Source of the DNA: Flavobacteriales bacterium
Lineage (GTDB): Bacteria; Bacteroidota; Bacteroidia; Flavobacteriales_D; Crocinitomicaceae
Reading direction: 5' to 3'
Length of the DNA stretch: 36,179 nucleotides
NCBI GenBank assembly: GCA_018883325.1
Contig: VEQH01000047.1
Location: forward strand, 1 to 36,179
Part shown: in pieces, positions 17,127 through 25,653 of the stretch
Position numbering within the stretch: position 1 is the stretch's first letter
How the letters are laid out: each line of letters begins with the position of its first letter
Program-made: the position numbers and the translations under genes
Notes under the pieces: model-generated
The model's database searches: none
Seen by the model: the letters and a program-made list of their open reading frames with translations, nothing else
Told to the model about the DNA's origin: nothing

Positions 17127-18611
17127 TCATGCTATTAATGCTTGTTTTTTACTAAAAATATAAAATAAACCAAAGGTTAAAAGTCCATTTATGATTAAAA
17201 TTTCAAATCCAAAATTATAACCATTTAACCAATTGACTGAATTTTTATCCAAGAAATAACAGATTAATGGAACGATGACGCAAATAAATGGAACTACTGA
17301 GGAATTAAGAATTCTTTTCGTGAAAATTCCAAAAGAAAACAATCCCAACAATGGACCATAAGTGTAACCTGCAACAGTTAAAATAATCGTAATAATATCC
17401 GCTTGTGGATGCGTATCGACGTACCATTTTGTTAGCAGAATAATGATTAAAAACAAAACTGAAAAAGCAAAATGAACGATGAGTTTTAATTTCTTGCGCT
17501 CCTTTTCTTCTCGTTTTTCAAAGTTCAAAAAGTCGATGCAAAAACCTGTTGTTAACGCTGCAAGTGCACTATCTGCAGAGGCATAAGAAGAAGCCGTTAT
17601 TCCTAAAAGGAAAAATACACCTGCAATAGTTCCAAATTTATTCAATGCCAATTCTGGGAACACGTGGTCTGTTTTTTCGGGAAGTGAAATTCCTTTACTT
17701 GCTGCGAAAACATACATTGCACCACCTAAAACAAGAAATAAAAAGTTTGTAAAAACTAAAACGGCTGTAAAGGACATCATGTTTTTCTTCGCTTCACCAA
17801 TGTTTTTACACGTAAGGTTTTTTTGCATAAGGTCCTGATCTAAACCTGTCATTGCAATTGTCAAAAACATTCCACCGAAAAAGTGTTTCCAGAAATAATT
17901 TTTAGCAAGCGGATTTTCAAACTGAAAAATCTTTGTCATTGAGTTTCCACTGCTAGTTTTCGTCGCTGAAATTTTTTCGTAAAGTCCACTGAAATCGACA
18001 TTTAATGCCTGCGCAATAACAATCGTGCAAACAATCACAGAACTAACAAGGAAAAAAGTTTGAAAAGTATCGGTGTAAACAATTGTTTTGATTCCACCTT
18101 TAAAAGTATAAACCCAAATCAACGCAATGGTAATAATTGCTGTAACCCAATAATCAACACCCAACGAATCAAACAGAAAAAGTTGCAAAACAATTGTAGC
18201 CATATAAAGCCTTATTGCTGAGCCTAAAGTTCTAGAAAGAATAAAGAAACTTGCGCCTGTTTTATAACTAACTGTTCCAAAACGCTGTTCTAAATATTGA
18301 TAAATCGAAGTAACATTCAAACGGTAATAAATGGGCATCAGAATTTGAGCAACCACCACGTAACCAAGCACATAACCAAGTACAATTTGAAAGTAAAAAA
18401 AACTATCATTGATTACTTTTCCGGGAACAGAAATAAAAGTAACGCCAGAAAGTGAAGCACCAATCATTCCAAAAGCAACTAAATACCAAGGGCTTTGTTT
18501 GTCGCCCGTAAAAAAAGTAGTCGTATCTGCATTTCGAGATGTTAATATTGAAATTCCTATTAAAACAAGAAAATAGACAACAAGTACAGCAATGATTAAT
18601 TCCTTTGACAT
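17127..18611 (-). CDS. sodium:solute symporter (SSS family)
   Basis: A 494-residue inner-membrane transporter with about 13 hydrophobic helices. The N-terminal IIAVLVVYFLVLIGISILTSR, followed by TTFFTGDKQSPWYLVAFGMIGASLSGVTFISVPG, is typical of SSS proteins (core helices with Na+-binding small residues). The segments GGIKTIVYTDTFQTFFL and TASSYASADSALAALTTGF are also diagnostic. The latter provides the Ser/Ala-rich helix near the second sodium site. The substrate (sugar, amino acid, nucleoside or other) cannot be read from the sequence. It is divergent from the following membrane-anchored hypothetical. Confidence 0.92.
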   Translation of the reverse strand: MSKELIIAVLVVYFLVLIGISILTSRNADTTTFFTGDKQSPWYLVAFGMIGASLSGVTFISVPGKVINDSFFYFQIVLGYVLGYVVVAQILMPIYYRLNVTSIYQYLEQRFGTVSYKTGASFFILSRTLGSAIRLYMATIVLQLFLFDSLGVDYWVTAIITIALIWVYTFKGGIKTIVYTDTFQTFFLVSSVIVCTIVIAQALNVDFSGLYEKISATKTSSGNSMTKIFQFENPLAKNYFWKHFFGGMFLTIAMTGLDQDLMQKNLTCKNIGEAKKNMMSFTAVLVFTNFLFLVLGGAMYVFAASKGISLPEKTDHVFPELALNKFGTIAGVFFLLGITASSYASADSALAALTTGFCIDFLNFEKREEKERKKLKLIVHFAFSVLFLIIILLTKWYVDTHPQADIITIILTVAGYTYGPLLGLFSFGIFTKRILNSSVVPFICVIVPLICYFLDKNSVNWLNGYNFGFEILIINGLLTFGLFYIFSKKQALIA

Positions 18612-18662
18612 ATAAATTTTAAGTTCATAAAAATAAGAAAGCTTTTTTGCAAATCTTCATTT

Positions 18663-18695
18663 TTGTAACAAGTTCGACTTACTAAATTATCTTTG
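18663..18695 (+). promoter_or_regulatory. promoter: TTG and TATCTTTG, 22-base spacer
   Basis: TTG at 18663-18665 and TATCTTTG at 18688-18695 match the -33 and -7 elements of the Bacteroidota primary sigma factor at acceptable spacing. The gene starts at 18712. Confidence 0.65.
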
Positions 18696-18711
18696 TATAA
18701 AAAAAGAAGTT

Positions 18712-19254
18712 ATGAATTTGGTTTTGTTTTTCGGTATTTTGCTAGTTACGGCAGTTGCAATGGTTGTTTTAGTTTATATTTTTCTCAATAAAATGAGTGA
18801 GAATTTATCAAAACAAGGAGATAAAGAAATAAGACATTTACAATTTGAACTAAAAAAACAACGACAAGAGTTTTTTCTGCCTAACAGAGTTGAAGCTTAT
18901 CAGCGTTCGATTTTATTAATGGAACGTTTACACCCAAATAGTTTGGTGATGCGTTTGCATAATCCTGGTTTGCCTGCAATGGCATTGCAAGCAGAGTTTT
19001 TAAAAGCAATTCGCGATGAGTATAACCACAATGTGGCTCAACAATTATTTGTTTCTCCGCTTGCTTGGAAAATGGTAAAGGATTCCAAAGAGGAAGTTGT
19101 TAAATTAATCAATTTAGCTGGAAATCAAATGACAGCAACATCAACAGGAATGGAGCTTTCAGCAAAGATTTTTGAAATTCTTTCCCAAATGGATCAGTTT
19201 CCTTCTGACATCGCGATTGAATACTTGAAAAAAGAATTTCAAGAGTTGTTCTAA
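18712..19254 (+). CDS. membrane-anchored hypothetical protein (DUF7935-like)
   Basis: A 180-residue protein with one N-terminal transmembrane helix (VLFFGILLVTAVAMVVLVYIFL), then a charged, helical cytoplasmic region (KMSENLSKQGDKEIRHLQFELKKQRQEFFLPNRVEAYQRSILLMERL) with coiled-coil character. It ends in a conserved-looking helical domain (LHNPGLPAMALQAEFLKAIRDEYNHNVAQQLFVSPLAWKMV). I recall this layout in widespread but uncharacterised Bacteroidota proteins; the DUF number is from memory. No catalytic motif is visible. It has its own promoter, and its stop codon falls inside the first copy of the structured repeat downstream. Confidence 0.75.
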   Translation: MNLVLFFGILLVTAVAMVVLVYIFLNKMSENLSKQGDKEIRHLQFELKKQRQEFFLPNRVEAYQRSILLMERLHPNSLVMRLHNPGLPAMALQAEFLKAIRDEYNHNVAQQLFVSPLAWKMVKDSKEEVVKLINLAGNQMTATSTGMELSAKIFEILSQMDQFPSDIAIEYLKKEFQELF

Positions 19255-19364
19255 GAGTTTCCTCACTTCGTTCGGAAGGACGATTCGTATGGGCAGGTGG
19301 CGAAAATGCTACGCATTTTCGCATTCTTTTCCATTTTCATTTGTCCTTCCAGAAGGAGGAATCT
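19253..19364. repeat. structured intergenic repeat, copy 1
   Basis: This 112-bp element recurs at 19417-19533. It is built around a 10-bp perfect hairpin (GCGAAAATGC 19300-19309, GCATTTTCGC 19313-19322, loop TAC). An outer inverted repeat (GGAAGGAC 19274-19281, GTCCTTCC 19343-19350) and imperfect end arms (TTTCCTC near the left end, GAGGAA near the right end) extend it. No ORF is present. It resembles a REP/MITE-like palindromic unit. It begins over the stop of the preceding gene. Confidence 0.8.
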
Positions 19365-19416
19365 ATAAAACTACTAAAAGAATTCTTCTCTAAAAGTGGT
19401 TTCTATTGAGCTTTCC

Positions 19417-19533
19417 AAGAGTTTCCTCACTTCGTTCGGAAGGACGATTTGTATGGGGCTAGTGGCGAAAATGCTACGCATTTTCGCATTCTTTTCCATT
19501 TTCATTTGTCCTTCCGACCAGAGGGAGGAATCT
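19417..19533. repeat. structured intergenic repeat, copy 2
   Basis: This is a 117-bp second copy in the same orientation, 164 bases from copy 1. The central hairpin (19465-19487) is unchanged; differences lie in the spacer between arms and at the right arm, where CTTCCGACCAGAGGGAGG makes the outer palindrome with the left arm more complete than in copy 1. The rest of the 364-base interval (19365-19416 and 19534-19618) shows nothing recognisable. Confidence 0.8.
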
Positions 19534-19618
19534 GATTGATAGTCAATTAAAAACTACTAGTAGAAAACAAAAAAGTTTTTTTAGTAAGATCTACTAGTAC
19601 AATTTTTCACTCAATTAT

Positions 19619-21028
19619 CTATTTCTTTGTCGAAGGACAAACGAAGTCTGTTCTTGGAACGTCCGTTTTTGAAATTGCGCCATAGCCTCCAATTACATCA
19701 ACGAAGTTATTGAATCCTCTTGCTTTTAAAATTGAACCTGCAATGATACTTCTGTATCCGCCTGCACAATGCAATATGAAAGGTTCTTCTTTCGGAAATT
19801 CAGCCATGTGATTATTTATAAAATCCAAAGGAATTGAAAGAGCGTCCGCAACATGTTCACCGCTGAATTCACCTGGTTTTCTTACATCAATAACGATTGG
19901 TTTTTCTGTAAATTTAGTTGCAAATTCTTCGGCAGTAATTCTTCCAATGTTGTCAACTTCTTTCCCTGCATTTTTCCATGCTTCAATTCCTCCGTCTAAG
20001 TAGCCAATTACATAATCGTAACCAACTCTTGCTAAACGTTTAACTGTTTCTTCCTCTTTTCCAGGTTCTGTCACCAATAAAATTTCTTGTTTTACGTTTG
20101 GAATCAAAGCTCCAACCCAAGGTGCAAATTGTCCTTCTAAGCCGATTGAAATACTGTTTGGAATAAATTCTTTGGAAAATTCCATTGCTGTTCGCGTATC
20201 TAAAACTAAGGCTTCTGTTTCGTTTGCTGCCGCTTCAAAAGCTTGTACAGACAAAGGTTTTAGTCCTCGTTGCATCACCTCTTGAATAGCGTCGTACCCA
20301 TTTTTATTCATTGCTACATTCATTCCAAAATATCCTGGAGGAGGCAACAAACCATCCGTAACTTCTTTAACAAATTCATCTTTGGTCATATCTGCACGCA
20401 AAGCATAATTGGTCGCTTTTTGGTTTCCTAGTAAATCAGTTGTTTCTTTCGACATGTTTTTTCCACACGCACTTCCCGCTCCATGAGCTGGATAAACAAC
20501 AACTGAATCTGGTAGAGGCAATATTTTTTCACGTAAAGAATCAAACAAAAGTCCAGCTAAATCCTCTTGTGTCATTGACGCAGCTTTTTGAGCTAAATCA
20601 GGACGACCAACATCGCCAATAAATAAAGTGTCGCCAGAAAACAAAGCCAACTCTTTTCCACCTTCGTCAATTAACAAATAACAAGTGGATTCCATCGTAT
20701 GACCTGGCGTGTGAAGAACTTTAAAAGTGATGTCGCCAACGTTCAAAAGTTCACCGTCTTTTGCACTGTGAAATTCAAAACTCGGATTTGCATTGGGTCC
20801 ATAAACGATTGTTGCACCAGTCGCCTTTGCCAAATCCAAATGTCCTGACACGAAATCTGCATGAAAATGCGTTTCTAGGATGTATTTGATTTTCACATTA
20901 TCAGCATTTGCTCTTTCGATATAGGGTTGAATTTCACGCAATGGATCAATCACCACTGCTTCACCATTTGATGAAATAAAATAAGCTCCTTGAGCTAAAC
21001 AGCCAGTATAAATTTGTTCGATTCTCAT
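19619..21028 (-). CDS. persulfide dioxygenase-rhodanese fusion, second paralogue
   Basis: A 469-residue paralogue of the protein encoded at 8509-9921, colinear over its whole length. The MBL-fold domain has HFHADF, TPGHTMES and SGDTLFIGDVGRPD. The first rhodanese domain has no catalytic Cys (LVTEPGKEEE); the second has LHCAGGYRS. It probably acts in sulfide/persulfide detoxification in the cytoplasm. It carries the same 14-base upstream element as its paralogue, suggesting that the promoter was duplicated with the gene. The two differ at many positions, so this is not a recent duplication. Confidence 0.9.
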   Translation of the reverse strand: MRIEQIYTGCLAQGAYFISSNGEAVVIDPLREIQPYIERANADNVKIKYILETHFHADFVSGHLDLAKATGATIVYGPNANPSFEFHSAKDGELLNVGDITFKVLHTPGHTMESTCYLLIDEGGKELALFSGDTLFIGDVGRPDLAQKAASMTQEDLAGLLFDSLREKILPLPDSVVVYPAHGAGSACGKNMSKETTDLLGNQKATNYALRADMTKDEFVKEVTDGLLPPPGYFGMNVAMNKNGYDAIQEVMQRGLKPLSVQAFEAAANETEALVLDTRTAMEFSKEFIPNSISIGLEGQFAPWVGALIPNVKQEILLVTEPGKEEETVKRLARVGYDYVIGYLDGGIEAWKNAGKEVDNIGRITAEEFATKFTEKPIVIDVRKPGEFSGEHVADALSIPLDFINNHMAEFPKEEPFILHCAGGYRSIIAGSILKARGFNNFVDVIGGYGAISKTDVPRTDFVCPSTKK

Positions 21029-21050
21029 ATTCGGTTTTCGTTAGGTTGGC

Positions 21051-21058
21051 AAAATTAG
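21051..21058 (-). promoter_or_regulatory. -7 promoter box of the second persulfide dioxygenase gene
   Basis: Minus-strand TAATTTTG (TAnnTTTG), 22 bases before the ATG at 21028, lies within the 14-mer CAAAATTAGAAGAT shared with 9941-9954. Confidence 0.6.
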
Positions 21059-21113
21059 AAGATTGAAAAGTAAACAACTAAAATCTTAAGCGATATTATT
21101 GATTATTTAACTT

Positions 21114-21977
21114 TTATTGAACAATCGGAATCAAACCTCTTAATCCCATGTCTACAACATCCTCTCCTGATCCTGGGTCAACATCCCATTTGCCGTTACC
21201 GTTCAAATCTTTCCATTCAAAACTTTTATTTACAGATAAAGACATGATTACAGTAATGTTATTTTTTTCATTTCCCGTGATTGTAAAAGGCGTTGCGAAT
21301 TGACCTGTTACAACACAAGAACCTGCTGGAATTGGTGAAGTAGATGCCAAAGGATTGGGAACAGTTGTCGAACCTGCACTTTGTCCTGTTTGAACGCCTG
21401 CAATTGATTCAAAAGCCCAATAGCCTTGCGATTTGTTTGCATTAACAGATACCGATTGATTTTTAACTAAAAAGGAAGTGATGTAGTTTTTAAAGCCTAC
21501 AAAACTTGCAATTGTTCCTGTGTAAGGTTGACCTGCGTAATGAAATTTGACATCGTAATTTTGATAAGAAACAGATAAACGTACCCATTCGTAATTTCCA
21601 ACTGCTACATCTTTCAATGGAATTTCTAAGTAAACTTCGCCGGACTTTTTAACGATTGCTTTTGAAAAATCGATTGCTGTACTTCCTCCCAAAGTTGTTT
21701 CGGGAGCATGGTATAAAATAGTGCCATTTCCTAAAGCTGTTGTTGCGCTTGGCGCCAACTCCAAATAGTGCGCGGCAATTGAATTAAAACTCGGATGTTG
21801 TCCTGCATTTCCAGCTGGAATTGTACTAGGTGTTCCTAAATTTCCAAGTCGAACTTGTGTGGAATCAACCACAATTTTGACTATTAATTTTGGTTCATCT
21901 GCTTCACTTGGTTTTTTCTTACAAGCGGAAATAAAAAAGATTGCTGAAAGCAAAAGAAAAGAAATTGTGATTTTCAT
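21114..21977 (-). CDS. lipoprotein, paralogue A of a pair
   Basis: A 287-residue lipoprotein: signal peptide with lipobox LFFISAC-like (FISAC, lipidated Cys19), then a Lys-rich linker. The mature protein is beta-rich. Near the C-terminus, DLNGNGKWDVD looks like an EF-hand/dockerin-like calcium loop (D-x-N-x-N-G-x-x-D), and the protein ends DMGLRGLIPIVQ. It is homologous along its length to the lipoprotein at 23254-24123, with shared YWAFES/FWAFES, LGGSTAIDFSKA/LGGSKAIDISKA and the same C-terminal 12 residues. The family is not recognised; MbnP-like proteins were considered but not supported. The location is probably the outer or inner membrane, facing the periplasm. Confidence 0.75.
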   Translation of the reverse strand: MKITISFLLLSAIFFISACKKKPSEADEPKLIVKIVVDSTQVRLGNLGTPSTIPAGNAGQHPSFNSIAAHYLELAPSATTALGNGTILYHAPETTLGGSTAIDFSKAIVKKSGEVYLEIPLKDVAVGNYEWVRLSVSYQNYDVKFHYAGQPYTGTIASFVGFKNYITSFLVKNQSVSVNANKSQGYWAFESIAGVQTGQSAGSTTVPNPLASTSPIPAGSCVVTGQFATPFTITGNEKNNITVIMSLSVNKSFEWKDLNGNGKWDVDPGSGEDVVDMGLRGLIPIVQ

Positions 21978-22149
21978 AGTTAGAATTTTAAAAGGAATTA
22001 AAATTAGGAAGAAAAAATAAGAGCTAGTTTAAAATTTATCTAATCTCTTTGTTATGCTTCTTTTTGGTTACGAATTCGTTGGATTTAAGAATTAAGTATT
22101 TTTCTGTTACGATTATGCACACTCAAAGTGGGATTCAAGAATTTTAAAA

Positions 22150-23235
22150 CTATTGATTTTCAAGTACTAAAATATTTGTAATGTATATTAAATCCTCTTC
22201 AGTAAATTGAATTTCAGATTCTTTCAAATTTGGATTTGGAATATACCAATCAAACTGTTTAAAGTATTTGTTTAATTCTTCATCTGGAAATACCAATCCG
22301 TATTGAGCTAGGATTGTCCAACGGATAATTTCGAATTCCTGTTTTATAAATTCTGAATCATCGGTTTTGATATAATGTCTATTTGCAATTGCCTCTTCAA
22401 TATCTGATAAATCAGTCCATTTTAAACAAAAGCTCGTTCTTCTTACAATCCCAAATTCAATATTCTTTTTAGGCTCAAAATCAGCAACATCAATTTGTAG
22501 TTTTCCAGAAACGATTCTCACAAATTTGAAGTTCTCATTGTCGTAATCAATTATTTTCTCATTAGTGATTTTTCCAACCCCAACGAATGACCATTTTGCA
22601 GTTTCACCAAAAACATCATCAACATAAAAATAGCTATTTTTTCCCAAGTCAAATTGAACGGTAAGATTCTTAATTTTATTACCTGACCATTTTGAACCAG
22701 TTGTCAAAATATAATTGTAAATTTCATTAATAGCAATATTCCTGCTTTCAGGAAAAGAATAAGAATGACTTATTTTATTTATTCCGGGTTTAAAATCAAT
22801 ATTAAACAAATACACAAAAAGCCCCTGATTTCCTTGTCCAAAGTTTAAATTGTTGGGTTCAAGATTACGTAATTCACAATCTTCACACTCAGCTATTTTC
22901 AACTGATAAGGTACTAATTTACCTTCTGAAAAAATCGTAAAATTAGAAATCATATTGGTGTTACTATTCGTCGAATCAACGTCACCAACAGCTGTTGGAG
23001 CTTGAAAACCAACCTGAAGCCTGCGATTTTCTTTTTCAGGATTATTAAATTCAAAATAAACATCAACTGTGCAAATTCCGTCACGAACAGTAAATGATAA
23101 TATCTCTCGTTCAATTGAAATTTTAGTTTCCTTAAATGGATAAATCGCACCTCCTCTTGTAAGGTAAACACCATCATTTGCTAAAGTCTTTGAAGACAAT
23201 AAAAAGAAACTGAATAGAATAAATAATGCTTTCAT
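22150..23235 (-). CDS. secreted DUF4424-like protein
   Basis: A 361-residue protein with a signal peptide (LFILFSFFLLSSKTLA). The start of the mature region, DGVYLTRGGAIYPFKETKISIEREILSF, followed by VDVYFEFNNPEKENRRLQVGFQAP, resembles DUF4424-type proteins; that assignment is from memory of the pattern. A CxxC (AECEDCELRN) lies near residue 130. No enzyme motif is seen. It sits between two paralogous lipoproteins on the same strand, 18 bases before the start of lipoprotein A's upstream spacer region on one side and 18 bases from lipoprotein B on the other, so it is probably cotranscribed with at least B. Confidence 0.65.
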   Translation of the reverse strand: MKALFILFSFFLLSSKTLANDGVYLTRGGAIYPFKETKISIEREILSFTVRDGICTVDVYFEFNNPEKENRRLQVGFQAPTAVGDVDSTNSNTNMISNFTIFSEGKLVPYQLKIAECEDCELRNLEPNNLNFGQGNQGLFVYLFNIDFKPGINKISHSYSFPESRNIAINEIYNYILTTGSKWSGNKIKNLTVQFDLGKNSYFYVDDVFGETAKWSFVGVGKITNEKIIDYDNENFKFVRIVSGKLQIDVADFEPKKNIEFGIVRRTSFCLKWTDLSDIEEAIANRHYIKTDDSEFIKQEFEIIRWTILAQYGLVFPDEELNKYFKQFDWYIPNPNLKESEIQFTEEDLIYITNILVLENQ

Positions 23236-23253
23236 AAAATTTTAAACGAGTGA

Positions 23254-24123
23254 TTATTGAACAATCGGAATCAAGCCTCTTAATCCCATATCTACAATAC
23301 TTTCGTCCGCCCCTTGGTCAAGATCCCATCGTCCATTTCCATTTAAGTCTTTCCAAACGAAAGAATTGTTTGACGAAATGGAAAGTGTTACGGTTATATC
23401 ATTTTTTTCTTTTCCTGTTATGGTGAAAACCTTTTGAAATTTTCCAGTTATTACACTAGATCCTGTTGGATTAGGGGAAGTGGAAGCCAAAACATTTGGA
23501 ACAGTTGTTAAATTGATTCCAAGGCCAGATTGTAATCCTAAAATAGATTCAAAAGCCCAGAATCCTTGGATTTGATTGGAATTAACTGTTAAAGTTTGAT
23601 ACTTAACTAGGAGTGAAGAAATGTAGTTTTTATACCCTATAAAACTTGCCATCGTGCCATTGTATTCAATACCATCGTAATAGTATCTCAAAGCGTAGTT
23701 TTGTAAACAAACCGATAATCGAACCCATTCATAGTCACCAACAGGAATGTTTTTAATTGGGATTTCTAGAAAAACATCGCCTGGTACTATAGTTTTTGCT
23801 TTTGAAATATCAATTGCTTTGCTTCCTCCTAGCGTAGTTTCTGGGCTATTGTACAAAATTACTCCACCTCCCAAAGGTGTGTTTGGATTGGAAGATAATT
23901 CAAGGTAATTTGCTGAAATTGTATTGAATTTTGGATGCTGCCCTCTTTTATCTCCTAGAAAAGGTAGCGTACTTTCTTCACCGTTGTTTCCCAATCGAAC
24001 TTGGGTAGAATCAATTTCTAGTTTGATAATAAGTTTTGAATTGGTTACGAATTCCTCATCCTTTTTACAAGCGCTTAGTAATAATAAGAGGGACATTAAA
24101 AAAGTAAAAAATACTTGGTTCAT
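23254..24123 (-). CDS. lipoprotein, paralogue B of a pair
   Basis: A 289-residue lipoprotein with lipobox LLLLSAC (Cys19). It is colinear with paralogue A: QVRLGN, QHPKFNTISANYLELS, GGVILYNSPETTLGGS, GDYEWVRLSV, the calcium-loop-like DLNGNGRWDLD, and the end DMGLRGLIPIVQ. Function is unknown. The conserved acidic Asn/Asp loop suggests metal binding, probably calcium, as an inference only. It lies upstream of the DUF4424-like gene (18 bases), so the pair would be translated from one transcript. Confidence 0.75.
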   Translation of the reverse strand: MNQVFFTFLMSLLLLLSACKKDEEFVTNSKLIIKLEIDSTQVRLGNNGEESTLPFLGDKRGQHPKFNTISANYLELSSNPNTPLGGGVILYNSPETTLGGSKAIDISKAKTIVPGDVFLEIPIKNIPVGDYEWVRLSVCLQNYALRYYYDGIEYNGTMASFIGYKNYISSLLVKYQTLTVNSNQIQGFWAFESILGLQSGLGINLTTVPNVLASTSPNPTGSSVITGKFQKVFTITGKEKNDITVTLSISSNNSFVWKDLNGNGRWDLDQGADESIVDMGLRGLIPIVQ

Positions 24124-24228
24124 GGGAATTGATGAGTAATTTGAAAAAACAAATAAAATTAGGTAAAAATTTAACTAATGGATTAACAAATTCTAACAAG
24201 TACAGTCAATTTAAAATCCTGCATATTG

Positions 24229-24236
24229 TACTTTTG
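24229..24236 (+). promoter_or_regulatory. -7 promoter box of the MFS gene
   Basis: TACTTTTG matches TAnnTTTG and ends 7 bases before the chosen ATG at 24244, so the transcript would be almost leaderless. This argues against the in-frame ATG at 24226, which lies upstream of the box. Confidence 0.55.
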
Positions 24237-24243
24237 CAAACTT

Positions 24244-25470
24244 ATGAGCAAAAACACAGAAAAAGTTCCTTTCACTTCCTATCAAGTTGTCGTTATTTTA
24301 ATTCTTGCACTCACTCAATTCAGTGTGGTTCTCGATTTTATGGTCATGTCGCCACTCGGTGATTTGTTGATCAAAGATTTAAAAATAACACCTGCTCAAT
24401 TTGGCGTTGTCGTTTCTAGTTATGCACTTTCTGCTGGAATTTCAGGATTTTTGACCGCAAGTTTTGCCGATAAATTCGACCGCAAGAAATTATTGCTCTT
24501 TTTCTATGGTGGCTTTATCATCGGAACGCTACTTTGTGGTCTTGCAAACAGTTACTGGTTGCTCGTTTTCGCACGGATTTTTACTGGAATTTTTGGAGGA
24601 GTAATTTCTTCGATTTCTCTTGCAATTGTTGCGGATTTATTTGATTTGAATCACCGAGGAAGAGTAATGAGTTTCTTACAAATGGGCTTTGGAATGAGTC
24701 AAATTTTAGGAATTCCAATCAGTTTATACCTTGCAAAAGTTTGGCATTGGCAAGCTCCGTTTTACCTTATCGTAATTCTAGCAAGTGTTATTTTCTTCGT
24801 TGCACTTTTCGTACTTCAACCTGTCAATGCTCATCTTAAACTTCAACGCGAAAATGCTCTCAAACATTTGTGGCAAACCATATCCAACAAGGAATACAGA
24901 ATTGGATACATCGCAACAGCTTTTATGTCTTTAGGAGGTTACCTCATGATGCCTTGGGGAAGCACCTACTCCGTCAACAACATCGGAATTTCACAAGAAG
25001 ATTTACCCCTAATGTTTATGATTGTTGGTCTTGCAACTTTTGCCATCATGCCCGTAGTTGGAATTTTAAGTGATCGGTTTAACAAGTTTACAATTTTCAC
25101 TGGCGCATCACTTTTGATGGTTGTTACAGTTTTGATTTATACGCAATTACCAAAAGTTTCGCTATTTCTTTTAATCCTCGTGAATGTTTTCATGATGATG
25201 GGAATTATGGCGCGCATGGTTCCTTCGCAAGCATTGGCAGCCTCTATTCCTGCGATGAAAGACAGAGGTGCGTTTATGAGCATCAATTCTTCGCTACAAC
25301 AAATGGCTGGTGGTGTTGCTGCATTAATTGGCGGCTGGATTGTTGAACAAAAGACGCAATCAAGTCCTTTGGAAAATTTTGACAACTTGGGTTATTTAGT
25401 GGTTGCAGTGATTCTGACCAATATCTTGTTAACCTACCGTGTGTATAGCTTTGTTTCAAAACGCGGGTAA
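24244..25470 (+). CDS. major facilitator superfamily transporter (DHA1-type)
   Basis: A 408-residue inner-membrane protein with about 12 hydrophobic helices. MFS motif A is visible after helix 2 as FLTASFADKFDRKKLLLF, and motif-C-like GGVISSISLAIVADLFDLNHRGRVMSF follows helix 4. The repeat of motif A between helices 8 and 9 is VGILSDRFNKFTI. The overall pattern matches drug:H+ antiporter 1 (AraJ/EmrD-like) transporters. The substrate is unknown. The start at 24244 (MSKNTEKVPFTSYQ) is chosen from the promoter box position. It is the last chromosomal gene before the CRISPR locus. Confidence 0.9.
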   Translation: MSKNTEKVPFTSYQVVVILILALTQFSVVLDFMVMSPLGDLLIKDLKITPAQFGVVVSSYALSAGISGFLTASFADKFDRKKLLLFFYGGFIIGTLLCGLANSYWLLVFARIFTGIFGGVISSISLAIVADLFDLNHRGRVMSFLQMGFGMSQILGIPISLYLAKVWHWQAPFYLIVILASVIFFVALFVLQPVNAHLKLQRENALKHLWQTISNKEYRIGYIATAFMSLGGYLMMPWGSTYSVNNIGISQEDLPLMFMIVGLATFAIMPVVGILSDRFNKFTIFTGASLLMVVTVLIYTQLPKVSLFLLILVNVFMMMGIMARMVPSQALAASIPAMKDRGAFMSINSSLQQMAGGVAALIGGWIVEQKTQSSPLENFDNLGYLVVAVILTNILLTYRVYSFVSKRG

Positions 25471-25576
25471 TATAAACTAGCCTAAAATAAAAACGACCCA
25501 TCAAAGACGGGCTGTAGTAAATGTTTTAGCTCACGAAGTGTCTATTTTTTAAAGGAGTTCGTGAAATAGTTAGGGC

Positions 25577-25600
25577 AAAAAAAAAAGCGAGTTGCCCCGC
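25577..25600 (-). terminator. tracrRNA terminator
   Basis: On the minus strand GCGGGGCAACTCGC (5-bp stem with one G-U, GCAA loop) is followed by ten T. It closes the predicted tracrRNA. On the plus strand the A-run precedes the hairpin, so it does not terminate cas9-directed transcription. Confidence 0.85.
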
Positions 25601-25651
25601 TTTGAATGTTTTCACAACGGAATAATCCTTATTGTGATTTGCTTTCAGTTC
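25577..25651 (-). ncRNA. tracrRNA: predicted tracrRNA of the II-C system
   Basis: On the minus strand, 25651-25632 is a perfect 20-base complement of crRNA-sense repeat positions 2-21 (anti-repeat core ACTGAAAGCAAATCAC). It is followed by AAGGATTATTCCGTT, a nexus-like hairpin comparable to AAGGCTAGTCCGTT of the streptococcal tracrRNA, then GTGAAAACATTCAAA and the GC-rich terminator hairpin with ten T. The minimal RNA is about 70-75 nt. It is divergent from cas9 and lies between the MFS gene and cas9. With the anti-repeat on this strand, the mature crRNA must come from the minus strand of the array. The duplex has no bulge. Confidence 0.9.
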
Positions 25652-25653
25652 AA

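Noticed and set aside
21114..21977. MbnP-like copper protein
   Set aside because: Length and lipobox fit, but I could not find the characteristic MbnP motifs; left as unknown lipoprotein.
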